From Heterocephalus glaber (taxonomy: Eukaryota > Chordata > Mammalia > Rodentia > Bathyergidae): 64,000 nt of DNA. Positions 12,301 through 24,075 of the stretch are shown here, one piece after another. The stretch's first letter is position 1; each line of letters opens with the position of its first letter. The notes under the pieces are model-generated. The model did not search any database and was not told the DNA's origin. It saw only the letters and a program-made list of their open reading frames with translations. The stretch covers positions 4,818,046 to 4,882,045 of the forward strand of contig NW_004624733.1 of assembly GCF_000247695.1 (NCBI RefSeq), written 5' to 3'. A program made the translations under genes and the position numbers.

Positions 12301-12540
12301 TCCATGTGTCCAGGCAGAATGCTCTTGAATAGAAAGAAGAGCGCCCCCTAGGCACTCGGAGGCTCCTGCATCTTCAGGTTCGGCAGCTTCCTTCGCAGCT
12401 CCGTGAACTAAGGTGGTACCAGGCAGGACTGCCTCCCTGCAAGGCGGCCAGCCAGGCCTGCTGGGCCAGCAGTTCTGTGCTTGGCTGCAGCAGTTCGAGC
12501 CAGCATCCAGGTCACTGATGAATGCTAATGTTTGAAGCAA
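12301..12540. other. unidentified GC-richer block
   Basis: A stretch clearly richer in G+C than its neighbours, with a CCCCCTAGGCACTCGGAGGC start and several CpGs. An 81-codon minus-strand frame (12295-12540) includes Ala/Gly/Cys-rich sequence but no known domain. It lies between two antisense L1 3' ends. Confidence 0.35.
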
Positions 12541-12639
12541 TCAGCAAACAAGAAACTTACATTTAGCTCTCTAGTCACCTTCTTTAACTTAACATCCTAA
12601 AACACTTCCACTCTTTCCAAAGAATCATAAAATATTTAT

Positions 12640-12985
12640 CTTTTTTAATTTAAATTGATTTTTAAACTGATACAAAGAAACAAAATTGTACTTTTTTACA
12701 GAGTGCTCTGCAATGTTGTAACTCATGTAGACACTGTATAATGTTTAATCTCCTCAAACATTTTCTATTTATTTATGGTGAAAACATTCAAAATCATTTC
12801 TTCCAGATTTCTGAAATGTGTTTCTACTTGTAGCCACCCTACTGTGCAACTTCTTGTCCCATCTACCTAGAACTTAGTCCCTGTGATTAAATGCCCTCTC
12901 ATTCCCCCATGACCTCCCCAGCCTCTGGTAACCACTATTCTATTCTCAGCATCTGTGAGGTTAGCTTCTTTTAGAGAACCCTGAA
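12640..12985 (-). mobile_element. old L1 (L1M-type) 3'UTR, antisense
   Basis: The order of blocks fits the complement of a primate/mammal L1M 3'UTR: CCTCAAACATTT, AACATTCAAAATC, AGCCACCCTACTGTGC, then CCCCAGCCTCTGGTAACCAC-TATTCTA. It is diverged and non-coding. Confidence 0.75.
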
Positions 12986-14063
12986 ATACTCTACACGAAA
13001 AATGAATATTTTAGAGTTGTTACGGAAACTAAGGAAGTTTTATGGTAATGGGACTTGTGATACACTGGCAAAATGCAGCACCTTGGCATCTGAGAAAACA
13101 GCAGAGCACAAAGGTCACTCTCACCTGGCCTTGCTTTTCTCCCCAGAAGGAGATCATAAAACCTAAGAAAAGTTTCCGGATTTTTCCCTTGCATAGATGG
13201 TAAGGCTTTCATTTGAAGGTATCATGGCTATTCCTGCAGAAAAGGAACATCCTTACCTCTGAAGACACAAAGATAGAGGCGAACCTGAGCAGATGAATCT
13301 GAGCCCTTCCCCGTGCCCAGTTTATTACCATTGGTAGTACTTTTTAATCCAGTCATACATCTAGACTATCCACTTCACATACCTGTCAGAAAAAAATAAG
13401 CAAGCTAATCTTGTCTCCAGGCCTTCATTTCCTCATGAAGTTTCTAATATCTCATCAAATTTAAATTTTGATTCTTTTCATTATTCATTTGTCTTTGTTA
13501 CTGGTTCATGAGATTATGATGGGTTAGGAAAGGTTATATCTCCTCCATTATAACAGTCAAGCAATATAAACAATAATGCATGAACTAGACATTTCTAGTC
13601 ATGAATAATCTAGTTATTTCTTGAGCTTATATGGTAGCAAGAAATATCCACATTGAATTGCTAGCCCCAATAAAACATCAAAACAGCTTTGTAAATTATC
13701 TTAATAACTCACACCAGAAAGCAAAGTTAAGAGGACAAAAAAGCACACAACTCCAAATTAGGGAACAAGCATATGCCATAGACATATTTGCTTTAAAAAC
13801 TGAGATAAAGACTGTGGAGAAAGTAGGTTGGTGAGCACTAGAAACAAACTCAAAGGAAAGACTTTGCAAAACTGAATAATAAGGGAAAAAAAGAGGCAGT
13901 GGAAGTTCTCATGTGAAACAAATGTTAGCTTGGAAATTTGCAGAAAATAGCTTGATTTAGTATTAAAGGAAACAATCCTTAGGATTATCAATTCTTCAGG
14001 TAAAAGTTTATTTTTAATTGAACCACACTGAAAAAGAGAAGATAAAAAGGTGTCTAATACTAC
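12986..14063. other. unassigned sequence
   Basis: No known repeat or gene recognised. Short frames on both strands around 13630-13990 have no domain. Confidence 0.4.
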
Positions 14064-14250
14064 AGCCAGGCACGGCAGTGCCCTTGCAATCCTAGTATTC
14101 TGGAGACCTGAGGTAAGAGTTCTGAAATTTCAAACCCAGCCTGAGCAACTTAGTGAGACTCTGTCTCAAAATAAAAAATAAAAAGTAGTGGGAATGTAGC
14201 TCATTGAAAAAGCCCTGAGTTCAATTCCCATTGCCAGAAAGGTGAAGGGG
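14064..14250 (+). mobile_element. B1-ID composite SINE
   Basis: CCAGGCACGGCAGTGCCCTT head, GAGACTCTGTCTCAAAAT junction, A-rich linker, then an ID half (GGGAATGTAGCTCATTG through GAGTTCAATTCCCATTG). Confidence 0.88.
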
Positions 14251-15466
14251 TGTCCAAACTTAGAGTCAATATTAAACAAAAGAAAAAAAATCAGTGTATT
14301 TACTATTAAAGAACCTCTAGTTAAACCATTTCTTTAAGATCCTCTTTAACTCATGTGATCCAAATTTAATCAAAACTGTGGCATCTTCCCTCCTTCACTT
14401 CTGACTCTCCTATGAGTCCCTCTTCCTTCTTTATCTCCATTTTCCTTTGTTCTCTTGACATATTTCATTGATATAGCCACTTGCCTATGATTATCTGACA
14501 TTTCTTCATTATTGTGCCTTGTCTGGGAAAGAGAGGTCTTTGCTTTAATTTTATTTCTTTAAGGCCTTCATTTTGAAACTCTCAAAAATGCAGTTTTAGG
14601 CAGACTGTGCTCCCAGATTTACCCTTGCATCATGACAGAGAGCATTTCAGCCCTAGCCAGTGATGTGCCCATGGAAACTGGGAGTCATTGTATCCTAGGA
14701 AACTATGGCAACCAACAGAAGCAAATTGAAAACAGGCCCATTGTCATCATTTTTAAAGAGTAAAAGATGTGAGTATCCTCTGCAATGAATTCAACAGCCA
14801 TTTGCCTCAGAGAAGATGCAATTCAAATTGGCCCCAGTAATTAGAACAGATAAGTATTTGAAAGCATACATACATGATTGATTTTACCCCTATTGTTTTT
14901 AACAATAAATACTTATTAAGTTGGTTCCTAAAATAACCAGGAAAATGAACAGATACGATCAGCTCTTATGAACAACTTTTCACACAGTATTATTAAATGG
15001 ATTGCACCCTCCAATGTTCTAGTAATTTACCCACGTACATGAATAAGTGCTTGTTATTATACCACAAAGATACCTAGAGATAATGTTGATTTCTTCTGTG
15101 GCTTTGTGCATTTGAAATTAATTGAGTATGAAGTTAGATTCTTACTACCCAATTTTGTCTTCTCCACATTTATTCCCCAATTTTATTGAGAATCTTCCAC
15201 AGATTGTACTAGTTTAGTGTCTAATCAAGCCCAAGTTAATGAGAGGCCATATAGGTCATTTGTGTAGACATAGCATCTATTATTTTGACAAATGAGTTTA
15301 CAGCATGAAAGCAGAACTCCCACTGCACTGCAGTTAGTTTGAGTTCATTTATTTTGCATATCACATGAGGTTTAATTCTAAAATTCCTCTTAAGGAATCT
15401 GGGTCATACCTTTCATTTTTCTTACAAAAACAGAACTGGGGGAAATAATGCAGATAAGAAGTCTAA
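14251..15466. other. unassigned sequence
   Basis: No recognised repeat or exon. Confidence 0.4.
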
Positions 15467-15471
15467 GTGTG

Positions 15472-15503
<32 letters not shown>
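15467..15503. repeat. (GT)n microsatellite
   Basis: About 18 GT units with one GC interruption. Confidence 0.95.
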
Positions 15504-16024
15504 CACGCACATGCATGTGTATGGTATATGTAGTATAATGCACACATGTATTATCATTTTTAATGTACTTTCTTTTTTAAAAAATCAAGTGATGTTTATT
15601 AAAATCTACCAACTCTCAGAAAATAAAGGACAGAGTAGAGTGGTATAATTGTGGTAAATGCTTTGCAATCTTAAAAGTATACACACCCAAGTAAAGTACT
15701 ACACAAAGAAAGGTAAAAAATATAAATAAAAACATTGTAAATAAAAAATTATTATTATTTTCAGAAGCTCATGTATTTAATAAAATCTTATCTATTGCTT
15801 AAAGCAGGATATCAGAAAAGTGAACTGTACATTCTAAGTATTTCAACTTAAACATATAAAAGAATATATTTCACAAATATTAAGCTATGAGATCAAGGCC
15901 TTATCTTCTGTCTCGGAATAATAAAATATCTATAAATTCAACTTTCAGTTCTTTAAATAATATTAAAAATTTAATATCCTTGCAAAACAATGTAAAAAGC
16001 TCTACAGATTTTTTGATTGTCCAA

Positions 16025-16300
16025 TGTAGGGGACCACCCCAAAGCAGGCTGTGAGCAGTGCAGGCTGTAAAGACTTAACTCTGCAATTGGCTTGTTTATA
16101 GAAGTGAGTCTGGCTGAAGTCTATGTGCCGAGGTCAGAGTGACTCCCACCCAAATTCCATTCCCAATGTTAAAATCTTCTTTACTAAAAAGGCAAGGTTA
16201 ATTATTAACCACAATCTATATTTTGTCTGTTCTGTTCCTTATTGAAGAATGCTTTGTCTCTTCGTTTATAAGCCTTGCCTGCATCAGCAATGTACCCATA
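16025..16300 (+). mobile_element. possible ERVK/ERV2-like LTR remnant
   Basis: Begins TGTAGGGGACCACCCC, similar in style to the TGTGGGGA-CC starts of rodent ERV2 LTRs. It later has a TATAAGCCTTGCCTGC segment like an LTR TATA and R region. No partner LTR, end or duplication found. Confidence 0.3.
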
Positions 16301-17182
16301 GCAATTACATGTAGTCATTCAGTTTTCTCGCTGACATCTATTTTGACATTATTCATTACCGAATTGTTTTCCAAATATACATTTCAAAGGAAATAGATTT
16401 CTTTGTTTCTGAATATATTTCATCATTTATATAATACTGAATTAAATTATATAGCTTTAATAACAAACAACATAAATGAACAAGTTTGGCAATAAACACA
16501 AGTGATCATTAGGAAGTATAATCAGCAGGTAGAAACAGAATTACATAGGCATACCAAGGAATAGCTTATTATCCACGAACATTCAGAGTAGTATGAGCAA
16601 TAGTGTATATTTTTGAGAAGAAATTGACTAGTTTGTCATCTAAGATTGGTTAAAACAAGTTTCTACTGTAGACACTCAGTTTGGGAGTAGCCGGGAGCAG
16701 ACTAAAGGATTTGTACCTCAGTGGCATACAGGTTTTTCATATGAATGTAGGGACTGAACCAAAATTTATGCTGATCAGCATGCACTTCATTTGTATATTG
16801 AATAAGTTTAAGAGACCATAATAATAAGAAGTAGATTAATCTAACCATGCTGTGTGTTAAAAAATACCAATAGAAGAACATTTCCAGAAACTGACATGTT
16901 CACAATAATGTGACAACAGTAATAATGTAGGGAAACTATGAAAATCAATAAAAAGAAAAAATGTTTCTTAAGGAAATAATGGCTTAAGAGAAAAATATTA
17001 AAATTCATTTTATAGTTAGCAAAGAAAAAGATTACATATAAATTTAAATCACATACAAAATTCAACTAGATTTCCCAACTTTAAAAAGTAAAAAATTGGA
17101 AAAAGTTAACAAATATGAAAGAGAAAGTTAATCATATGGATAATTTGGATTCCTAAAGGTAAAAGTAGAAGAAAAAAAAAAA
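16301..17182. other. unassigned AT-rich sequence
   Basis: Nothing recognised. The 74-codon minus frame at 16841-17065 is Phe-rich because of AT bias. Confidence 0.4.
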
Positions 17183-17263
17183 TTTTTTTTGGTACCAGGG
17201 ATCGAACTCAGGACCTTGTGCTTGCGAGACAGGCATGGTGCCACTGAGCTAAATCCTCAGCCC
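17183..17263 (-). mobile_element. ID SINE, antisense
   Basis: T-run, GGTACCAGGGATCGAACTC, then GAGCTAAATCCTCAGCCC. Close to the family consensus. Confidence 0.93.
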
Positions 17264-17277
17264 ATTTTTTTATATAC

Positions 17278-17364
17278 TTTTTTTTTTTTGATACCAGCGA
17301 TCAAATTCAAGACCTTGCATTTGCAAGGCAGGTGATGGCACCACTCAGCTAAGTCCTTGGCCCC
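17278..17364 (-). mobile_element. second ID SINE, antisense, 15 bp from the first
   Basis: T-run, GATACCAGCGATCAAATTC, then CAGCTAAGTCCTTGGCCCC. It is more diverged than its neighbour, so the pair is two insertions and not a tandem duplication. The T-rich end of the first was probably the target for the other. Confidence 0.9.
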
Positions 17365-17499
17365 AAGAAAAAAAGTATTAATAGATATAATAGAAGAAAA
17401 TTTTCTACAGATGACAAAAAGAAATCTGTGTAAAAGAGAGAAAAATCTTATTATACCAGTGAGACAAATATGGTACTATTCTTTTTGCCCTTCTATACC

Positions 17500-17640
17500 T
17501 TATGCTATTTCATTTACAAGTTTAGGTTTTGCTCATACCCCAATATCTTCCGGGAAGCATTTTTTTAAATGTTATTTTCCATTTCTCCAGTCACATTTAA
17601 TTACTCTTCTAGGTATCAGAATTTTAAATTTTTTTCTTAA
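17500..17640 (+). mobile_element. possible L2 remnant
   Basis: A CTTCCGGGAAGCATT block followed by pyrimidine-rich sequence resembles the L2 3' region. Weak. Confidence 0.25.
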
Positions 17641-18119
17641 CTTTGAAGCTATAGAGGAATTAAATTTCCTAATTAATTATTTATAAAAACTGGTATGTGT
17701 GATAACTTGGAACATTCAAACTGGTAATTCCTTCCATTGATTTTGAGTTGTTATAAAATAAAACTTCAATAAATCCCCAGTAGTGCAAATAGAGTAAGCT
17801 AAATTCCTTGATAAAAATAGCAAATAAATCAAGAATTAAGATTTTAAAAATTTCAACAATTAGTCTAATTTTTAAGCCTAAAAGGAAACGAGTACTTTAA
17901 TTATGGACAATTCAGTGCTTTTAATATTAGCTCTCAAAGACAAATGCATTGGGCATAGAAAAAATAAACAGAAAAAAATAAATCAGAAAAAAATAAACAG
18001 CCTTAAATTACCATGAACAAAAGGGCTTTCCCAAAAAGAGCTATAAAATTAACCTACAGAGAATAGGAAGAGGAAAATCAAGATGTCTAAAAGCAGAATC
18101 CGATGATCATCTTTGCTAT

Positions 18120-18290
18120 TTTTGAGTGCTAACCATGCGACTGATACTGAGAAGAGCTGTTTATATTTATTGTCACATCAAAACCTCAAGACAGTTCTGT
18201 GAGGTCAATACTATTGACTTCAACTTCAAAGGAAAGCTGGGACTCAAGAAAGTGCCAGTGGTAGAACTGGTGTCTAAAAAATGCACACTA
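18120..18290 (-). mobile_element. MIR SINE, antisense
   Basis: The order TGAGTGCTAACCATG, CACATCAAAACCTCA, then a GAGGTCAATACTATT block and an AAAGCTGGGACTCA-GAA block matches the complement of MIR. Its end abuts the following ID insertion. Confidence 0.65.
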
Positions 18291-18306
18291 AAAAAGATAT
18301 ATTCTA

Positions 18307-18393
18307 GGGCCAGGGATTTAGCTCAGTGGTTTCGCCACCTGCTGCACAAGCACAAGGACCCGAGTTCGATCCCCAGTACCCCCCCCCAAAAAG
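18307..18393 (+). mobile_element. ID SINE with 15-bp duplication
   Basis: GGGCCAGGGATTTAGCTCAG body, GAGTTCGATCCCCAGTACC and a C-run before the A tail. AAAAAGATATATTCT (18291-18305) and AAAAAGATACATTCT (18388-18402) are the target-site duplication, with one mismatch. Confidence 0.95.
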
Positions 18394-18739
18394 ATACATT
18401 CTGGGAAGGGTTATTAGGCAGGGTAATAAAATTAGATTTTAAAATTACCTACAGACTTTTAAAATGTAAAATATAATTCAATATATTTGAACACCTTAAT
18501 AATATAGGATATCCTAGGAAGTACAAATTATCATAATTAATTCATGAAGAATTAAAATACTCAGATAAAATTGCCTTTTTAATAAATTGAAAATCATGAC
18601 AAATAGCTATTCCTCAAATGTATACCTAGTCTTCAATATTTTTGATGGATAATTTCTATAGTAACTAGCTCCAGAGCACAAAAACTGGGATATCATTTCT
18701 TAGTTTATTTAAAGATACACAATAATTCCAGTATTAAGC

Positions 18740-19052
18740 CTATCAACAAACAAAAAAAATGCAACAAATATTAAACTCACTTATGAATATGAGTGGAGAG
18801 TGAAGCCTAAAAATAACCATCCAGTCCAGCAGTATATTTTTAAATTTTATGATCATTAGATAGAGGTATTCTAGAAATCAATAATTTTTATAAAGAAATC
18901 TAATGAAACACAAACATAGTAGTTCAATAAATCTGACTAATAGAAATGGGAGAATCTTTAAATTTAAGATCTATTCTCAAGTCACTGATAATCATGAATT
19001 AATAAAAATAATGCATATTAATAGATTTAAATGTATTTAAAATCAATACCTA
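18740..19052 (+). mobile_element. old L1 ORF2 fragment, part 1
   Basis: Diverged L1M-type ORF2 sequence in the reverse transcriptase part, around the segment equivalent to '...AACCGAATCCAGCAG' (here AACCATCCAGTCCAGCAG). It continues after the ID at 19053-19133. No reading frame survives. Confidence 0.6.
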
Positions 19053-19133
19053 GGGCCGTGGATATAGCTCAGTGGCAGAGCACTTGCCTCGCATGTGTGA
19101 GGTCCTGGTTTTGATCCCCAGCACATAAAAAGG
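19053..19133 (+). mobile_element. ID SINE (GATATAGCTCAGTGG variant)
   Basis: GGGCCGTGGATATAGCTCAG, TGGCAGAGCACTTGCCT, then GATCCCCAGCAC and an A-rich tail. This body is closer to the general rodent ID and tRNA-Ala type than the TTTAGCTCAG copies, so it belongs to a different subfamily. Confidence 0.92.
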
Positions 19134-19447
19134 TAATAAATAAATAAAAGTAGGAATTAAACAAAATCAATAGCTAATGTCATACTTACTGGTGAAAAAT
19201 CAAGAACATTCATAATAATAAAAAAGGTAAGATTGCTTATTTTTACCACTCATATTTAATATAATGCTAAAATTACTAGCAACAAAATTAGAGACAAAAA
19301 AGAATTCCAATATTTGTATAATGATATAAAATTAGCATTTATTTTAGATAAAATTCATCCTTTAAAAATTCAAGATAAAACACCATTACCAACACCATCA
19401 TCATAGTAAAATATGAATGCAAGTGAGTGATCTGAAGTATAATACTA
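19134..19447 (+). mobile_element. old L1 ORF2 fragment, part 2
   Basis: Contains the block AATAGCTAATGTCATACTTA followed by ACTGGTGAAAAAT, the L1 segment upstream of the RT active site. Stops and indels throughout. Confidence 0.7.
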
Positions 19448-19530
19448 GGGCTAGGAATGTAGCACAGAGGCACCATGGCTGCCTGGCAAGCACAAGGTCC
19501 TGATTTTGATTCCCGGTACCAGAAAAAAAT
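19448..19530 (+). mobile_element. ID SINE
   Basis: GGGCTAGGAATGTAGCACAG through GATTCCCGGTACC and an A tail. It splits the old L1. Confidence 0.9.
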
Positions 19531-20335
19531 AAAGTAGAATAATAAAATCAAGCTATTTTCTCAAATCCGACATCTGTCATTCACTTCTACTATCAGATGA
19601 GCAATTTGACCTTTTTAAATTTTAGTTTATTTATATTTAAATTACATCTAAATTTATACCTAACCCAAAGTAAGTAACTATAAAATTAGATTATCTACTT
19701 TGAATTTTACCCTAAAGTAAATTCTAGATAGATTAAAGATCTAAGTATTAAAAGAGAAACTTTGAAACATTTAAAAATATAGATATATGACTATATATTT
19801 AGTGAGGTTTCTTTTTCCTTCCTAAAAATATGATCATATACAGAAACCATAAAGGGGAAAATAGATTGATTAGATTATGCACAAACTCAACATTCAGCTC
19901 AAAAGTGATCTCACAGAAGCTGAGGGTCAAGTGGTGGCTACCAGAGTCTGGTGCGGGTAGAAGGCAGGGCGAGATGAGGGAACTCTGCTGGGTAGATGCT
20001 AAGAAACAGACAGAAGCAAAAAATTTCATGTGCTACTACTGAACAGCGAGGGAGATCACAGAAAATCATAATTAACTGTATATCTCAGAAAACTAGAGGA
20101 AAAGATCTGAAAAGTTGTCACCATAACATTCTGGTATGCTATTGCATAATAAGGTGACTATAGATAATTATATGCTGCATACCTCAAAAAGGATTTTGAA
20201 TGTTTTTACCATAAAATGAGATAATTATTTTTAATCTGATTCAAAATTTACACAATGCATACATGTACCAAAACATCACTGGGTACCCCATAAATACATT
20301 TTTATATTGGTTAAAATATTAATTTAAATTTTTAA
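19531..20335 (+). mobile_element. old L1, part 3: ORF2 end and L1M-type 3'UTR
   Basis: A TAGATTAAAGATCTAAGTA block lies in the ORF2 tail. The 3'UTR follows: AAGTGGTGGCTACCAGAGTC, GGTGACTATAGATAATTAT, then CAAAACATCACTGGGTACCC-CATAAATA. This UTR type is typical of older mammalian L1M elements. Confidence 0.75.
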
Positions 20336-20940
20336 AAAATCCAAACTAAACATGCATAGATCCAATTCCAGTCAGAATGTGAAAGCCATAAGTAAATGTC
20401 ACTTTCAATCTAATAAGAAAAAGGACATAATCTATAAAATTATAGCTTCTTTGGAATTGAGAATGCTTGGCAATCAAATTCAAATCCCAAAAAGTGGCAT
20501 GCATTTTCAGACAGATTCAGTAGAGTAAGGAAGAAAGCAGCAGCTATCCACTGCCAAGCAGGTAAGAAGAAATCAGCCAAAGTTTTAAGAAATTTATATA
20601 GGCCAGGTGTTTACAAGAGTAACCACACAGAATATCTGGTAACTCCACACTCGTGAAATGTGCCCTTTCCAACAAAACAAAACAAAAGAGAGGGAGGAGA
20701 GTGGAAGAGAGGAGTAGGGAGGGGAGAGGCAGGGCCAGGAGAAACAACAAAAGTCAAACAAAGAAAAAAAACCAAAAAAAAAACCTGGAGGCCAGTGTGA
20801 AAAAAAAGAGAATCTCTCAACCCCATCCCACAAACACAAGTAGTGATCCCAGCCTGCAGGAGGTAATCAACAGCTGCTTGGGTGCCGCCCAGATTCTTCT
20901 CAACTGCCCAACTCTTCTCTCCTAAGAGGCAGATGTCATA
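20336..20940. other. unassigned sequence with purine-rich tract
   Basis: No gene recognised. 20690-20790 is a GA/A-rich low-complexity tract. The long minus-strand frame at 20611-21069 runs through the complement of this tract and has no domain. Confidence 0.4.
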
Positions 20941-20944
20941 GCTG

Positions 20945-20958
20945 CCAGCAGAGGGCAG
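20945..20958 (+). promoter_or_regulatory. CTCF-like core motif
   Basis: CCAGCAGAGGGCAG fits the CTCF core pattern CCASYAGRKGGCRS. It sits in a locally GC-richer block and in no repeat that I recognise. Sequence alone cannot show occupancy. Confidence 0.4.
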
Positions 20959-21164
20959 CAAACTCTTCTGCCCCAGGGCACAGGCACACACCCATTGGCT
21001 TCCTGAAGGGCTAGGCTTGTCTACCACTGGGAAGAGTAAAAAGCCCTCTTTCCCAAGCTCATTGGCCATTGCTACGGGGCAGAGTTAAAAGTGAAAATTT
21101 TCTCCCCTTGGGACAGAAAACTCTCAACTACCTCTTTACTACTCTCACATGTACTCAACCTGAC

Positions 21165-21690
21165 TTTCTATTTTCAAACAGAACAAATTCATGTTCACTT
21201 TATCACATTTTTTAAATTGAGGTGATATTCACGTAATACAAATGACTATTTTAAAGTACACAATTCAGTGACATTAATACATTCATAATGTTCTTCAACA
21301 ATCACCCCAATGTAGTACCAAAACATTTTCATCATTTACCAAGAAAAATCACATACCAATTATGTAGTCATTCTCCATTCCCTGCCCCTAGCAACCATAA
21401 GTCTGCTTTCTATTTGCATGGATTTATGTATTCCAGATATTTCAGACAACTGGAATAATGTAATATGTAACCCTGTGTGACTGGCTTCTTTCATTTAACC
21501 CAATATTTTCTGAGTTCATCCATGCTGTTGCATAAATCAGTTCTTCCTTCCTAAAACTTTTAAGGGCCAAATAATATTCCATGGTGTCCATATACTGCAT
21601 TGTTTATCTATTCACCTGTTGATAAGAGTTTGAGTTATTCCCATCTTATACCTTTTGTGAATAGTGCTGCTATATAAACATTCACCTTCA
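21165..21690 (-). mobile_element. old L1 3' part, antisense
   Basis: The complement of an L1MC/ME-type ORF2 tail and 3'UTR. It runs from AATTGAGGTGATATTCACGT through CAATTCAGTGACATTAATA, the CCCTAGCAACCATAAGTCTG block, CTGGCTTCTTTCATTTA and AATATTCCATGG to GTGAATAGTGCTGCTATATA. Confidence 0.88.
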
Positions 21691-22036
21691 CACTTCTGTG
21701 CTAGCTGTTGTCTTTCTCTGCAATGCTCTTCAGAACAGGCTCCTTCTTGCTGTTCTGCCTCAGTAGAAATGCTGTCTCTTTCAATTGCTCTTTCACAGCC
21801 ACATTTCCAAAGCAAATCCAGTCACAGGCTACATAAGTACTCAGCCTTGCACTTCTCATTGTCTAAGATTATCCTGTTTGTTTGTATACTGCTTTCCCCA
21901 CTAGTTTAGAAGTGGGTGAATCTTGCCTCTTAAGAGAAAGAGACTACTTTTATCTTGCTTTACTCTGGACCCCACCCCTAACGGTTCCTGTGACATAGCA
22001 GAAACTCAATAAATAATCGGCTATATGAATGAGTAA
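21691..22036 (+). mobile_element. L2 LINE 3' end
   Basis: TGCAATGCTCTTCAGAACAG followed by GCTCCTTCTTGCTGTTC, then the terminal pattern CATAGCAGAAACTCAATAAA-TAATCGGCTATATGAATGAG. This is the typical L2 3' end with a GAATGA tail. Confidence 0.7.
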
Positions 22037-22089
22037 TACACAAAATAAAAAATACACAATACTTTTTGGCTATCACCTTGACAAAGATT

Positions 22090-22440
22090 TTTAAAAACTC
22101 CTTTAATCAAAAGAATTTAAAAAATATATAAAGAAAAGATTAGTCCCATTTGTTGCTGGAGGGAAGATAAAATGTCACAAACTATCTTGAGGGGAATTTT
22201 GGTAGTATCTAAAAGCTGAAAACTGTCCATATTCTTTGTGCCTGTCATCTACATCTGCATATTTATTCTAAAGAACAAGGTCTCAAAGATATAAACTAGT
22301 GGATTTGGGGCAGCTTTTTTTAAACAAAAAGAAAAAAATCCCAACAGTGTCCATAGGACACTAGGCATGTTCAATATAAGGAACTCTACCTGCCCATTGC
22401 AGTGGATAATATAGATACATATTAACTGGTTTGAAAATAT
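22090..22440 (+). mobile_element. possible HAL1/L1M fragment
   Basis: The block order 'CCATTTGTTGCTGGAGGGAA', then 'ATATTTATTCTAAAGAACAAG' resembles the ORF2 C-terminal region of old L1 or HAL1 elements. Diverged. Confidence 0.35.
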
Positions 22441-22479
22441 CTTCATAGATTTTGGTCAATTAGAAAAGCTGATGACATA

Positions 22480-22564
22480 GGTCAGGAATATAGATCAGTG
22501 GTACTATGCCTCCCTGGCAAGTGCAAGGTCCTGAGTTTGATTCCTGGTACTGAAAAAAAAAAAA
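22480..22564 (+). mobile_element. ID SINE
   Basis: GTCAGGAATATAGATCAGTG through GAGTTTGATTCCTGGTACTG and an A-run. Confidence 0.88.
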
Positions 22565-24075
22565 GTGTTTACAGAAATGTATGTAAAGAAGAATCTAATT
22601 TTAGTTTTTAAAATGATATGTAGAAAATAAATAAATAAAAATTGTTGTGTGTATATATAATGATGAGAAGGGGAAGGTAAGAAAGACAAAAGTGGTAATA
22701 ATTCTTATTGAGGAATAGGATTGTGGGTAATTTTTGGTCTTTTACTCACATTTTAATTAAATCTTCTTAAAAAGGCATCTTTATTATAATTATAAAAATA
22801 TGAACTAATGGAAAAAATCTTAGGTGTATAATATAGCTCTTTAAAACATGAAATAGAGATAATGTACTCATACGTGTGTCATTTAGACAGATGCCAAATT
22901 TATGTGGATTTTTCTGAATAAACTATTGATTCTTTCACCTATATTTAAATCTTAAGCATACCAATAATTGTTTCTCCTCTCAAGTTTCCCAACATTCTTA
23001 ACAATACACTGCAAGATTTTCCCAGATTTTACACAATTCCTTTATTGCCAAAGATTTTGAATGTTACAAAGATGCTAATAATTTCTCACCCTAGGATTTC
23101 TTTTGTAAAACGTGCACTAAGGCACAGACACACAAAATGTTTTGAAGCCATCTATCTCTAGAGTATCTGAATTTAAAACTTTCATAGGGAAACAACTTTG
23201 ACTTCTGCTCAAGACTACAAAAACATATAGTACCTAAATATGCTAGCAAAAGGAAATTTCAGATGCTAGGAAGAGTTAGGCAACCTGAAAAGATATGTAT
23301 TTATCTAGAATCAGAATACAACTACACCATAAGGCAAACTGAGCAGTGCAAAGCACTGGTAGGTTTAGGCCAGTCCTGGTGATCACTAGGTGAAAATAAG
23401 TCTTAAGGTTAAATGGAGGAGGGGTGGCATAGCACGTGGAGAATCCAGGCAGGTGTTTCATATGAGTGAAGAACATGGTGATCCTGGGCCACCAGAGGAT
23501 TCAGCAGGTCCTCAGGAAGAAATCAAGGTACAATCCCAGGTTCGAGAGAGCTCAACACTCTGGGACAGGAAAAGTCTGTGGTGTGGAGGCAGGGAATGGC
23601 CAGGACTTACCCCTGGCAAATTACCTGCCTGATAAGAGGAAACAATTTAAATTTCATCTCTGGCTCCAGGCAGCCTACAGTTGTCAAAATAAGCAAAAGA
23701 GGGTGGGTTAATCTTTGGTCAATGGAGAAAGGGAGGCTTAAGTGATTTCTCCTTAGAGGAAAAAGGGAAGGCAGAGAGTGATTCTATATGTGTACCAAAG
23801 TGGATAAAACATATTGTCAATAAGGTGATTGCCGACATAACAGAGGGTCATGAAGCTTAAAGCAGTGAAAAATGGGATGGGCTACATTTTGAGTTAAAGA
23901 GGATAATTAGCTGGAGCCTGTCTAGGAGGCCTGAATGTACTGCTCAGACATTACCAAGGGACATGCAGGAGCCATGTACTCTTTGGGCCAGGGAATAATA
24001 TCAAAAAGCACTGTTTTAAAGCAGGAGGTCTCACTGTAGTGGGTATGGAGAGAATGGTGTGTTTTCTAAAAAGAA
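22565..24075. other. unassigned sequence
   Basis: No repeat family recognised. Overlapping plus-strand frames at 23390-23711 have no domain. Confidence 0.4.

Noticed and set aside
20611..21069. 152-codon open frame on the minus strand, the longest in the window
   Set aside because: Its C-terminal half is the complement of a GA-rich low-complexity tract, it overlaps other open frames and has no domain. A chance frame is likely.
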